A DNA stretch of 64,000 nt from Pseudomonadota bacterium. GTDB lineage: Bacteria > Pseudomonadota > Alphaproteobacteria > Caulobacterales > Caulobacteraceae. The stretch is taken from contig JAEZEZ010000090.1 of NCBI GenBank assembly GCA_023432855.1, positions 1 to 64,000 of the forward strand, read 5' to 3'. The position numbers were made by a program, and so were the translations under genes. The notes under the pieces are model-generated. The model saw only the letters and a program-made list of their open reading frames with translations, was not told the origin of the DNA and ran no database searches. Shown in pieces: positions 44,666 through 52,858 of this stretch. Positions within the stretch are counted from its first letter, which is position 1. Every line of letters starts with the position of its first letter.

Positions 44666-44971
44666 ATGAACCAGGACAACAAGAACCGGGACCAGGGCCA
44701 GGACCTGAAAGGCCATGCCGGCCAGGGCGGCCAGACGCAGTTCCGCGCCAGCGAACGGCAGGGCGAGGGACAGGACAGCGGCCTGACCGGCGAGCACCGC
44801 TCCTTCCAGGGCGAGGACTCCGATCCCGCCGAAGGCGCGCGCGGGGGCGAGACCCAGGCGTCGTCCGGACAGCGCGGAACCGAGGGCGGCGAAACCACCG
44901 CCGGCGACCGCCCCGGCGTCGGCGACGATCGGCGCGGACGCGACAGCCAGGCGGAAACCAGCAACACCTAG
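44666..44971 (+). CDS. Disordered hydrophilic protein (stress type)
   Basis: A 101-residue protein made almost only of G, Q, E, D, R, S and T (MNQDNKNRDQGQDLKGHAGQ..., ending SQAETSNT), with no hydrophobic core. This composition resembles hydrophilins and LEA-like stress proteins. AAAGGAG precedes the ATG. An EcfG-type promoter is upstream. No family assigned. Confidence 0.75.
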   Translation: MNQDNKNRDQGQDLKGHAGQGGQTQFRASERQGEGQDSGLTGEHRSFQGEDSDPAEGARGGETQASSGQRGTEGGETTAGDRPGVGDDRRGRDSQAETSNT

Positions 44972-44997
44972 GCCGTTGAAAACCGCTGTTTTTCGAA

Positions 44998-45023
44998 GGA
45001 ACCTGAGGTTGAGACTCCCGCTT
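44998..45023 (+). promoter_or_regulatory. EcfG-type promoter for the candidate small RNA
   Basis: GGAAC (44998-45002), 17 bp, GCTT (45020-45023). The expected start is about 45029-45031, directly at a hairpin with no reading frame downstream before the terminator. Confidence 0.55.
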
Positions 45024-45029
45024 TTCACA

Positions 45030-45099
45030 CCGCACCGCGACGAGCGCGCGGTGTAACGGGAGCCTTGGCCCGCGCTCCTCCCGGGCGCGGGTCCTTTTT
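45030..45099 (+). ncRNA. Candidate EcfG-dependent small RNA
   Basis: About 70 nt. Hairpin 1 pairs ACACCGC (45027-45033) with GCGGTGT (45048-45054). A short linker follows (AACGGGAGCCTTGG). Hairpin 2 pairs CCCGCGC (45069-45075) with GCGCGGG (45085-45091) and ends in a T-rich run, making a terminator. Hairpin 2 displays CTCCTCCC (45075-45082), an anti-Shine-Dalgarno motif like those in alphaproteobacterial CcsR/cuckoo RNAs. Caulobacter GsrN is a known SigT-dependent sRNA precedent. Alternatively this is only the terminator region of the 101-residue gene. Confidence 0.5.
45069..45099 (+). terminator. Rho-independent terminator
   Basis: Stem CCCGCGC/GCGCGGG with a 9-nt loop, followed by TCCTTTTT. 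It ends transcription of the candidate small RNA and any read-through from 44666. Confidence 0.75.
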
Positions 45100-45167
45100 C
45101 CCGATCCGCCGATTGCGCGGAGCCACCGGGCGGGGCTAGGGCTGACGCCCACCCGCCCGGAGGTCCC

Positions 45168-46169
45168 ATGCGTCTCGCCAGCTTTTCTCGCCGCCGGTAC
45201 ACGCCGGGCCCCACACCGATCCACCCCCTCCCCCGCCTGACGCAGGAGCTCGGCGGCGCGAAGCTGTGGATCAAGCGCGATGACCTCACGGGGCTGACCG
45301 GCGGCGGCAACAAGACCCGCAAGCTGGAATTCCTGGTCGCCGAGGCTTTGGCCCAGGGCGCGGACACCCTGATCACCGTCGGCGCGCCGCAGTCCAACCA
45401 TTGCCGCCTGACCCTCGCCGCCGCCGTGCGGGAGGGGCTGCGGTGCCGGCTCGTGATCGAGGAGCGAGTTCCCGGAAGCTATGCGCCCGACGCCTCGGGC
45501 AACAACTTCCTGTTCGATCTGCTCGGCGTGGAGACCGTCACGGTGGTGAAGGCCGGGGCCGACCTCGGCGCCGCCATGCAGGCCCAGGCGGAAGAAGTCG
45601 CCGCGCTCGGCCGCAAGGCCTACGTCATCCCCGGCGGGGGCTCGAACGCGCTGGGGGCCCTGGGCTACGTCGCCTGCGCCGAGGAGATCCGGGCCCAGAG
45701 CCTGGACCTCGGCGTCCGCTTCGACCGCATCGTCTGCGCCAGCGGCAGCGCCGGCACGCACGCGGGGCTCCTGGCGGGCCTCTGCGCGGCGGGGGACGAC
45801 AGCTGGCTGACGGGGATCAACGTCCGTCGCCCCCGCGCCGAGCAGGAGGGCAACGTCCACGCCCTGGCCGTGCAGACCGCCGAGCTGATGGCCGCGCCGC
45901 CGCCGCCGCGGGAGAAGGTCGAGGCGCTCGATGAATGGGTGGGCGAAGGCTACTCCATCCCCACCGACGGGATGGTCGAGGCGGTCCGCCTGCTGGCGCG
46001 GCTCGAAGGCGTGCTGCTCGACCCGGTCTACACCGGCAAGGCCATGGACGGGCTGATCTCCCTCGTCCGCCGCGGCGAGATCGGCGCCGGCGAGACGGTG
46101 CTGTTCGTGCACACCGGCGGCTGGCCGGCCCTGTTCGCCTACGAGGACGTGCTGGGGACCAGCCGATGA
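45168..46169 (+). CDS. D-cysteine desulfhydrase / ACC deaminase-like PLP enzyme
   Basis: A 333-residue fold-type II PLP enzyme. The lysine is in LTGGGNKTRKLEFL, with substrate loop TVGAPQSNHCRLTLAA, GGGSNALGALGYVA and phosphate-binding SGSAGTHAGL. The pattern fits D-cysteine desulfhydrase (DcyD), which degrades D-cysteine to pyruvate, ammonia and sulfide. ACC deaminase and L-cysteate sulfo-lyase are close relatives, so the substrate is not certain. Its stop overlaps the racemase start in ATGA. Confidence 0.87.
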   Translation: MRLASFSRRRYTPGPTPIHPLPRLTQELGGAKLWIKRDDLTGLTGGGNKTRKLEFLVAEALAQGADTLITVGAPQSNHCRLTLAAAVREGLRCRLVIEERVPGSYAPDASGNNFLFDLLGVETVTVVKAGADLGAAMQAQAEEVAALGRKAYVIPGGGSNALGALGYVACAEEIRAQSLDLGVRFDRIVCASGSAGTHAGLLAGLCAAGDDSWLTGINVRRPRAEQEGNVHALAVQTAELMAAPPPPREKVEALDEWVGEGYSIPTDGMVEAVRLLARLEGVLLDPVYTGKAMDGLISLVRRGEIGAGETVLFVHTGGWPALFAYEDVLGTSR

Positions 46170-46855
46170 GCCTGACCGTCGGCGTCATCGGCGGCATGGG
46201 GCCGGCGGCCGCGCTCGACTTCTGCCGGCGCCTGCTGGAGGCCACGCCGGCGCGGCGCGACCAGGACCACCTGCACGTCATCCTCGACAACAAGCCCGGC
46301 CTGCCCGACCGCCACGCCGCCATTGCGGGGACCGGTCCTTCGCCGGGCCCCGAACTCGCCCGCATGGCCGCGGGGCTGGAGCGAGCCGGCGCCCAGGTGC
46401 TCGTCATGCCCTGCAACACGGCCCACGCCTTCGCCGACGACATCCGCCGGGCCGTGGACATCCCGCTCATCGACCTCATCGAAGCGACCGCAGACGCGGC
46501 GGCCCTTCAGGCGCCGCCCGGATCCAGGGTCGGCGTGCTGGCCGCCGACGGCTGCCTCGACGCCGGCCTCTACCAGCGCGCGCTGGCCGCCCGGGGGCTG
46601 GAGGCGCTCGTCCCCTCTGCGGACCAGCGCCGTCGCCTGATGGACGTCATCGGCCGGGTGAAGGCCGGCGACACAGGCCTGACCAGTCGCGCCGACGCGC
46701 GGGCGCTGGCCGCCGAACTCGCCGCCCAGGGCGCGCGCCTGCTCATCGCGGCCTGCACCGAGATCCCGCTCGTGCTCGGACCTAACGATGTCGATGTCCC
46801 GCTGGTCGATTGTACGGACATCCTGGTGCGCCGCACCCTGGAGGCCGCGGCGTGA
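46166..46855 (+). CDS. Aspartate/glutamate racemase family protein
   Basis: A 229-residue protein. It has VGVIGGMGPAAALDF at the start and the two catalytic Cys contexts VMPCNTAHAF and IAACTEIPLV, as in aspartate racemases. It interconverts L and D acidic amino acids or a related substrate. Coupled to the D-cysteine desulfhydrase-like gene upstream (ATGA) and the methyltransferase downstream, so a D-amino-acid role is plausible. Confidence 0.9.
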   Translation: MSLTVGVIGGMGPAAALDFCRRLLEATPARRDQDHLHVILDNKPGLPDRHAAIAGTGPSPGPELARMAAGLERAGAQVLVMPCNTAHAFADDIRRAVDIPLIDLIEATADAAALQAPPGSRVGVLAADGCLDAGLYQRALAARGLEALVPSADQRRRLMDVIGRVKAGDTGLTSRADARALAAELAAQGARLLIAACTEIPLVLGPNDVDVPLVDCTDILVRRTLEAAA

Positions 46856-47448
46856 GCCGTCTGTCATCCCCCGCCTCCGCCCGGAATCGTGAGCCTATTC
46901 TGGCCGTGCTTCGGGAGCACTTTTCACGACCCATAACAGTGCTCGAAGTCGCCAGCGGAGCCGGCGAGCATGCGCGCTGGTTCGCCCAATCGCTTCCGCA
47001 TCTGACTTGGCAGCCGACCGACCGGGATCCCCTTGCGCTGCAAAGCATCGAGGCCTGGCGCGCGGACGCCCCGCCGAACCTCCTGCCCCCCCTGGCCCTG
47101 GACGCCGCGACTCCCGACGACTGGCCGATAGCCGCCGCCGACGCCATCGTCTGCATCAACATGGTCCACATCTCGCCGTGGGCGGCGACCGAAGGCCTGA
47201 TGACCGGGGCCGGCCGCATCCTCCCGCCCGGCGGCCTGCTCTACCTCTACGGCCCCTACCGCGAAGCCGGTGTCGAGACCGCGCCGAGCAACGAGGCGTT
47301 CGACGTCGACCTGAAGCGCCGCAACCCCGAATGGGGCCTGCGAAGCCGGGAAGAGGTGGAGTCGCTGGCGCGGGAGCACGGGCTGGAGCCGGCAGCCCGC
47401 ATCGCCATGCCGGCCAACAATCTGAGCCTGATCTTCCGTCGCCGCTAG
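46852..47448 (+). CDS. DUF938-family SAM-dependent methyltransferase
   Basis: A 198-residue protein starting at GTG 46852 (GTGA overlap). It has SSPASARNREPILAVLREHF, the SAM motif VLEVASGAGEHARWFA, WQPTDRD, CINMVHISPWAATEGLM and YLYGPYREAG, the DUF938 pattern. Its target is unknown. Its last 4 bp overlap the convergent cyanophycinase. Confidence 0.9.
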   Translation: MSRLSSPASARNREPILAVLREHFSRPITVLEVASGAGEHARWFAQSLPHLTWQPTDRDPLALQSIEAWRADAPPNLLPPLALDAATPDDWPIAAADAIVCINMVHISPWAATEGLMTGAGRILPPGGLLYLYGPYREAGVETAPSNEAFDVDLKRRNPEWGLRSREEVESLAREHGLEPAARIAMPANNLSLIFRRR

Positions 47449-48245
47449 GCGCGCTTGCCCGGTATGGGGCGGCGGCTCTGCAGGTCGAAAGCATCGCCCG
47501 CGCCCAGCACCTGAAGCCGCACATCATAGACAGACAGGGCGCTGTCCTTGTCCGCTTCGGCGATATTGGAGTGAGTGATCCCCTCGCCATCCACGATGTA
47601 GACGGCGCCGGCGCCTACGACTCTCAGGCAGTCGCCTTCGAGCACAAAGGCCGTGTCCTCGTCGACGCCGATGCCCAGCACCCTCGGGTTCTGGGTGACC
47701 GCGCCGATCAGCCGGCCGATGCGGCCGCGCTCGGCGAAATGCTGGTCGATGATCACATCGCGGATCAGGCCGAGGCCGGACGCCAGTTGCAGATCGCCGA
47801 TGCGGTGAGACTCCGCGCTGGTTCCCCTGACCAGCATGATCTCGCTCATCACCGACGCGCCGGCCGACGTGCCCGCAATGACCCCTCCGGTTTCCCAGAC
47901 ATTTCGCACGGCGCGTTCGACGGGCGTGTCGCCGATCTGGCTGGCGATCCGGAGTTGGTCGCCGCCCGTGAAGAAGACGCCTCGCGCCCCCTCGAAGCAC
48001 TCGAGCTTCTCCGGGTCGCTCGCCTCGAGCCGTTCGTCGACGTAAAGCTCTGCGACGTTCTCGACGCCCAGTTCCGCGAACGTCCTGCGGTACTCGGCGA
48101 AGTATTCGTCCGGGATCTGGGAAGCGACCGTGGCGACGACGAGTCGCCCCTCTCCCACGTGGCGGGCCACACGGGTCAGGATCTCGCGGTCCCCCTCCTT
48201 GTCTTCCTTTCCACCGATGACGATCAGCGGGCCGCGCTCAGACAT
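47445..48245 (-). CDS. cphB: Cyanophycinase
   Basis: A 266-residue serine peptidase-like enzyme of family S51. It has LIVIGGKEDKEG, FFTGGDQLRIA, the catalytic Ser127 in GTSAGAS, and IGVDEDTAFVLEG. It cleaves the Asp-Arg polymer cyanophycin to beta-Asp-Arg dipeptides. It overlaps cphA by 8 bp and is co-transcribed, so the cell both makes and mobilises this nitrogen store. Confidence 0.95.
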   Translation of the reverse strand: MSERGPLIVIGGKEDKEGDREILTRVARHVGEGRLVVATVASQIPDEYFAEYRRTFAELGVENVAELYVDERLEASDPEKLECFEGARGVFFTGGDQLRIASQIGDTPVERAVRNVWETGGVIAGTSAGASVMSEIMLVRGTSAESHRIGDLQLASGLGLIRDVIIDQHFAERGRIGRLIGAVTQNPRVLGIGVDEDTAFVLEGDCLRVVGAGAVYIVDGEGITHSNIAEADKDSALSVYDVRLQVLGAGDAFDLQSRRPIPGKRA

Positions 48246-50952
48246 GGGCGGATTCCCCCGCCGGGCCTGCAGCCGCCGAGGGGCGGAACGCCAGGATCTG
48301 TCGCCATACGGCTTCCACCTTGGTGGGCAGCAGGACCACGAGGTCTCCCGGCGCGGCCATGCGCAGGCAGGCTTCCATGGCCTCGGCCTCGCCGAGCACC
48401 GCATCCATGCGATCCGGCGGGCATCCGGCCGCCACGGCGCCCTCGCTCATCAGCCGCAGCACCTCACCCGGCGCCCGGCCGCGGCCGTCGGGCCGCTCCC
48501 TAAACACGACGTGGTCGAAAATCTCGGCGCTGATCGCGCCCATCTCGCGCAGGTCCTCGTCCCGCCGGTCCCCGGGCATGCTGGCGCAACCGATGACCCG
48601 CCCGTACGACGGCCGCAGCCGCCTGATCATGTCCCCCAGCGCTCTAAGCGCCGCGGGGTTGTGCGCATAGTCGAGGATGACGCGGAAGCCATGACCATCG
48701 TGGATGTTCAGTCGGCCGGGGTTGTGCGCGAAGTCGCTGCTGAACGTCCGCAACGCCTGGGCGATGGCGTACGGCGAAAGGCCGTGGCCGAACCCAATGG
48801 CCGTAGCGGCCAGCGCATTGGCGACGTTGAATTCGGCCGCACCGTCCAGGGTCGCCGGAATCTCGTGTACCGCGCAGACGGGTTGCACCTCCGGGCCCTT
48901 CCGGATGACGATGTGTCTCTGGCTCCCATCCCCTTCCAGGCCAACCATCACGCCTCCCTCGGCGATATGCTTGAGCAACCCGCCTGAAAGCTCGGACTCC
49001 GGCTTCATCGAGAACCAGGCGACCTGGCCGCCGGCGTGGCGCGCCATGCGCAGGGTCAACGGATCGTCCGCGTTGAGAACGCTCCAGCCCCTGCGGCTCA
49101 CGCTTTCCGTCACCACCGACTTGACCGCCGCCAAGTCATGCAGGTCCTGCACAGAGCCGACGCCGAGATGATCCGGTGTGACGTTGAGCACGGCGCCGAT
49201 ATCGCATCGGTCGAAGCCGAGCCCCTCTCTGAGGATGCCGCCTCGCGCCGTTTCGAGCACCGCCGCGTCGACCGTGGGATCCGACAAGACCAGGCGCGCG
49301 CTTTTCGGGCCGCTGGCGTCCGCCTCCATCACCAGTTCGCCGTTGCGATAGATTCCGCTGGTGGAAGTGTATCCGACGTTCAGCCCCTGAAGCCGCAGCA
49401 TGTGGGCGACCATGCGGACCGTCGTCGACTTCCCATTGGTGCCGGTGATCGCAATGACGGGGATGCGGGCGTTGGAACCGCGGGGATAGAGCGCATCGAT
49501 CACCGGTCCTGCCACGTCTCTTGGTTGGCCTTCCGAAGGCTGAAGATGCATGCGGAAGCCCGGGGCGGCGTTGACCTCGATGATCCCGCCGCCCGTCTGA
49601 CGGACCGGCCTGCCGATATCCGGGCAAATGAAGTCGATACCGCAGACGTCCAGGCCAATCACCGACGCGGCCTTTTCGCAGATCGCGCGGTTTTCGGGAT
49701 GGACCTTGTCGGTGCAGTCGAGGGCCGAGCCGCCGGTGGACAGATTGGCGGTGGCGGAGAGGCGGACGACCCGCCGGCTGGAGGGGATCGAGTCCATCGC
49801 CAGACCCTGGTCCGCCAGCAAGGCGTCGAGCGCCGCGCAGGTTTTCACCCGCGTCATGACCTTCTCGTGACCCTCGCCCCGGCGCGGGTCGGCGTTCAGG
49901 GAGTCCAGCAGCTGAGCGATCGTCCGGCGGCCATCGCCGACGACCTGGGCCGGTCGCCTTTCGGCGGCGGCGACCATCTTGCCGCCGATGACCAGCACCC
50001 GGTAGTCCCGACCGGTGAACAGCTCTTCGACGATGACCCGCCGGCTGTGACTGACCGCCGCCGCGAACCCTGCGGCGACCTGGTCCGCGTTGGCGAGTCC
50101 GACACTCACGCCGCGGCCGTGATTGCCGTCCAGTGGTTTGGTCACCACCGGGCCGCGGATGCGCGCGGCTTCAAGGACCGCTTCTTCGGCCGAGCGCACA
50201 ACGGCGCCCCTGGGCACGGGGAGGCCGGCCCGGGAAAGCAGCTGTTTGGCCATCGCCTTGTTCCCGGCCGCCTCCACCGCGAGGAAGGAGGTGTCGCTGG
50301 TGATGCTCGCCTGGACCTTCTTCTGCCGCGAGCCCCAGCCCATCCGCAGCAGGCTCATGTCGTTGAGCCGCTCTACGGGAATACGCCTGGCCCGGGCGGC
50401 GTCGAACAGAGCCCTGGTCGTCGGCCCGAGCGCCCGCTTCTCCACGAGCCGCCGCAAGGACTCTACGCGCTGGGCGAGATCGAAGGGGCCTGCCTCCCCA
50501 TCCGCGATCAGGTCCAGACCCTCGAACCCTTTCAGGTGCGGCGGAAGGAGGAAGTCGACGAGTTCGAAGGCAATGCGCCCGGCCAGACGTCCGACGGCCT
50601 CGTCCTGGTAGGCGAACATCACGTTGTAGACGCCGGGGCTGCCCTTGACCGAACGGGTCTTGCCCCGTGTCACCGGCGCGCCCGCCAGGGTCTGCAGTTC
50701 CAGCGCGACGTGTTCGGTTACGTGGCCGAGCCAGGTCCCATCGGCCAGCCGGCGCAGGAAGCCGCCTGGCTCGCCGTAACAGCAGCCATGCTTCTGGAGA
50801 CCCGGCAGTTCCGCCACCAGGCGACCGGCGAAGCCTTCGATCCTGTCCGTCGGCCAGTGCTCGAGCTCGCCGAGGTCGACTTGCACGCGGACCATGGGCG
50901 TGTGGCTGTACAGGTGAGGGCCGCGATAGACTCGGCATTCGGCGATCCGCAT
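48238..50952 (-). CDS. cphA: Cyanophycin synthetase
   Basis: A 904-residue ATP-dependent ligase. The N-terminal domain covers about 1-165. The ATP-grasp domain at about 220-490 includes VTKPLDGNHGRGVSVGL and EVNAAPGFRMHLQPS. The Mur-ligase-like domain has GTNGKST at 504-510, ETARGGILREGLGFD and LDYAHNPAALRALG. It adds Asp and Arg alternately to build cyanophycin. Full length, all expected motifs present. The start lies 1 bp after the upstream small gene. Confidence 0.96.
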   Translation of the reverse strand: MRIAECRVYRGPHLYSHTPMVRVQVDLGELEHWPTDRIEGFAGRLVAELPGLQKHGCCYGEPGGFLRRLADGTWLGHVTEHVALELQTLAGAPVTRGKTRSVKGSPGVYNVMFAYQDEAVGRLAGRIAFELVDFLLPPHLKGFEGLDLIADGEAGPFDLAQRVESLRRLVEKRALGPTTRALFDAARARRIPVERLNDMSLLRMGWGSRQKKVQASITSDTSFLAVEAAGNKAMAKQLLSRAGLPVPRGAVVRSAEEAVLEAARIRGPVVTKPLDGNHGRGVSVGLANADQVAAGFAAAVSHSRRVIVEELFTGRDYRVLVIGGKMVAAAERRPAQVVGDGRRTIAQLLDSLNADPRRGEGHEKVMTRVKTCAALDALLADQGLAMDSIPSSRRVVRLSATANLSTGGSALDCTDKVHPENRAICEKAASVIGLDVCGIDFICPDIGRPVRQTGGGIIEVNAAPGFRMHLQPSEGQPRDVAGPVIDALYPRGSNARIPVIAITGTNGKSTTVRMVAHMLRLQGLNVGYTSTSGIYRNGELVMEADASGPKSARLVLSDPTVDAAVLETARGGILREGLGFDRCDIGAVLNVTPDHLGVGSVQDLHDLAAVKSVVTESVSRRGWSVLNADDPLTLRMARHAGGQVAWFSMKPESELSGGLLKHIAEGGVMVGLEGDGSQRHIVIRKGPEVQPVCAVHEIPATLDGAAEFNVANALAATAIGFGHGLSPYAIAQALRTFSSDFAHNPGRLNIHDGHGFRVILDYAHNPAALRALGDMIRRLRPSYGRVIGCASMPGDRRDEDLREMGAISAEIFDHVVFRERPDGRGRAPGEVLRLMSEGAVAAGCPPDRMDAVLGEAEAMEACLRMAAPGDLVVLLPTKVEAVWRQILAFRPSAAAGPAGESAHV

Positions 50953-50953
50953 G

Positions 50954-51178
50954 TCAGGCGGCCTGCGGCCGGCGCGTCTGATCGGAAGGCCAATCGACCT
51001 GGCATAGCGTGGCGCGCACGATGCAGGCCGCGGCCGCCGCGCGGGAGGGCGCAGTGCCCCCGTCCCGCGGCTGCCCGTCCATGGTCACCACGGACCAGCA
51101 CCAGCCTGGGCCGTGCGGCGCGATGCTGAACCTCAAACCGTCTTTGGAAAAGTCTGTCACGACGCCCTCGTGTCCCAT
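50954..51178 (-). CDS. Small protein heading the cyanophycin operon (unknown)
   Basis: A 74-residue protein starting MGHEGVVTDFSKDGLRFSIA, with GPGWCWSVVTMDGQP and an Ala-rich helix. No family recognised. It ends 1 bp before cphA, so it is translationally linked. The EcfG-type promoter at 51188-51212 would start at about 51181, leaving 2-4 nt of leader, so translation may be leaderless. It could modulate cyanophycin synthesis, but this is inference from position. Confidence 0.7.
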   Translation of the reverse strand: MGHEGVVTDFSKDGLRFSIAPHGPGWCWSVVTMDGQPRDGGTAPSRAAAAACIVRATLCQVDWPSDQTRRPQAA

Positions 51179-51187
51179 GAACGGCGT

Positions 51188-51212
51188 AACGACTTGAATG
51201 ACGGGCGGTTCC
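51188..51212 (-). promoter_or_regulatory. EcfG-type promoter for the cyanophycin operon
   Basis: Minus strand: GGAAC (51212-51208), 16 bp, CGTT (51191-51188), full consensus. The -10 box ends 10 bp before the ATG at 51178. Confidence 0.6.
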
Positions 51213-51220
51213 CGCCCTTT

Positions 51221-51251
51221 TAACCTATTTCGCGAACACTAACATAGGTTA
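51221..51251. promoter_or_regulatory. Inverted repeat upstream of the cyanophycin promoter
   Basis: TAACCTAT (51221-51228) and ATAGGTTA (51244-51251) are perfect 8-bp arms 15 bp apart. The right side is itself the palindrome TAAC-ATAG-GTTA (51240-51251), centre 33.5 bp upstream of the first G of GGAAC. It shares TAAC-N4-GTTA with the galE site. Confidence 0.6.
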
Positions 51252-51274
51252 CAGGTATCGAATTACTTCACGCA

Positions 51275-51811
51275 CTATTTCCGGCGCTCCAGCAGCACAG
51301 TGGGCTCGCCCTTGTAGGTTGTGCGTGCGTACTCGCTGAAACCGCTTCTTTCGGCGACTGCGAGTGAGGCGCGGTTGTCGGGGTGTATGAGACAGACGAT
51401 CCGCGGCGCCTCAAGGGCGCGGTCAGCCCACGCAAGGGCCGCCCCCACCGCTTCGGTCGCGTACCCGAGACCGTGCACGCGTGGGGAAAGCACCCATCCG
51501 GCTTCCGGCGCGCCCTCGAAGGAGGGCTCAAGCTCGCGACGGAAATCCGCAAGCCCGACCTGGCCAACGAAACCGCCGCCATCACGCTCACGGACGACCC
51601 AGTATCCAAATCCCATCACCGACCAGTGGCCCACCAGGCGCAGCACGCGCGCCCAGGTGTCCTCCGGTGTCGAGGGCTGCCCGCTTATGTAGCGGACCAC
51701 TTCGGGATCGCCCCAGAGGGCTTCGCAGTCAGCCAGATCGTCAAGCCGATGGCCGCGCAGGATCAGGCGGTCGGTGACGATTTCAGGCACGGGTGGGAGC
51801 ATGGAGGACAT
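51275..51811 (-). CDS. GNAT-family acetyltransferase (RimJ/RimL type)
   Basis: A 178-residue protein. It has IVTDRLILRGHRLDDLADCE, GFGYWVVRERDGGGFVGQVG, GWVLSPRVHGLGYATEAVGA (acetyl-CoA loop region) and NRASLAVAERSGF, the RimJ/RimL pattern. The ATG at 51811 is preferred. A GTG at 51859 would extend it 16 residues and overlap the exporter. Acceptor unknown. Confidence 0.88.
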   Translation of the reverse strand: MSSMLPPVPEIVTDRLILRGHRLDDLADCEALWGDPEVVRYISGQPSTPEDTWARVLRLVGHWSVMGFGYWVVRERDGGGFVGQVGLADFRRELEPSFEGAPEAGWVLSPRVHGLGYATEAVGAALAWADRALEAPRIVCLIHPDNRASLAVAERSGFSEYARTTYKGEPTVLLERRK

Positions 51812-51848
51812 GCCGCACCCGTAGCCGAACCGCGGCTGTTCGCAAGCC

Positions 51849-52760
51849 TCAGGAAACACGGCCTTTGCGCGAGGCCAGGGCGATGCCCGCGCCGATCAGG
51901 ACGCCGCCGGCAAGATGAAAGAGTCGAAGCGCTTCGCCGAGGAACAGCACGGCGAGGATGGCGCCGAATGCGGGCATCAGATGGACGAACTGGCCCGCGC
52001 GGTTCGCGCCCATGAGTTCCACGCCTCGATTGTAGAACAGGTAGGAAAGCATCGACGGGAAGATCGCGACATAGGCCAGGGACGCCAGCGTCGGAACATC
52101 CGGGGCCATCACCTCCCCCCGCAGATGTTCGACAGCGTAGAGGGGAGCCAGGAGGGTGACGCTGATCAGAGCCAGCACGGCGAGCAGGCTGAGCGCATGC
52201 ACTCTCGGGGCGCGGCGCAACAGCGTCGAATAGAGGGCGTAGCCGACCACCGCCAGCATCACCAGGCCGTCCCCGAGGTTCAGCCGCAGAGCTTGGAGTT
52301 TGGAGAGCTCGCCCTCGGCCACGATCACGGCGACCCCGGCAAGGGACACCACGAGGCCCGCGAGCTGGGCCCAGCCCGCCCGTTCGCGAAAGATCAGGAA
52401 ACTGAAGGCCAGGATCAGCGGCGGCGTAGCTGACTGCAGCAGCACGCTGTTGATCGCCGTGGTGCTGTGAAGGGCCAGGTAGAAGAGAACGGTAAAGCCG
52501 GAAAGGCCAAACGCGGCAAGGGCCGCGAGCACCAACCACGCCTTCCTCAGTTCAGGCCAGTCGCGCTTCAGGTGTGGCCAGGCCAGGGGCGCGAGCAGGG
52601 CGGCGGCCGCCACCCAGCGCCAGAAGGATAGCCCCATGGGCGGGACGGATTCGCTGACCGCCCGCCCCACGACCGCGTTGCCCGCCCAGAACAGCGACGC
52701 CAGACTGAGGAGCAGCCAGCCTGCGTTCCAGAACCATCTGATCGGCGCACGAGGCTGCAT
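51849..52760 (-). CDS. EamA/DMT-family transporter
   Basis: A 303-residue inner-membrane protein with ten predicted helices in two EamA repeats. The first has LASLFWAGNAVVGRAVSESV and WRWVAAAALLAPLAWP; the second has YALYSTLLRRAP and YNRGVELMGANRAGQFVHLM. Such proteins export or import metabolites. Substrate unknown. Just upstream of the acetyltransferase on the same strand. Confidence 0.92.
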   Translation of the reverse strand: MQPRAPIRWFWNAGWLLLSLASLFWAGNAVVGRAVSESVPPMGLSFWRWVAAAALLAPLAWPHLKRDWPELRKAWLVLAALAAFGLSGFTVLFYLALHSTTAINSVLLQSATPPLILAFSFLIFRERAGWAQLAGLVVSLAGVAVIVAEGELSKLQALRLNLGDGLVMLAVVGYALYSTLLRRAPRVHALSLLAVLALISVTLLAPLYAVEHLRGEVMAPDVPTLASLAYVAIFPSMLSYLFYNRGVELMGANRAGQFVHLMPAFGAILAVLFLGEALRLFHLAGGVLIGAGIALASRKGRVS

Positions 52761-52858
52761 CGCTCGGGGCTATAGCCGATCACGAAGCGTGGGGCGCGCA
52801 CAACGGGGCGAGGTCATAGCACCCTTGCCTCCAGCCCCGTTGCGATGCTTGCCCTCTC

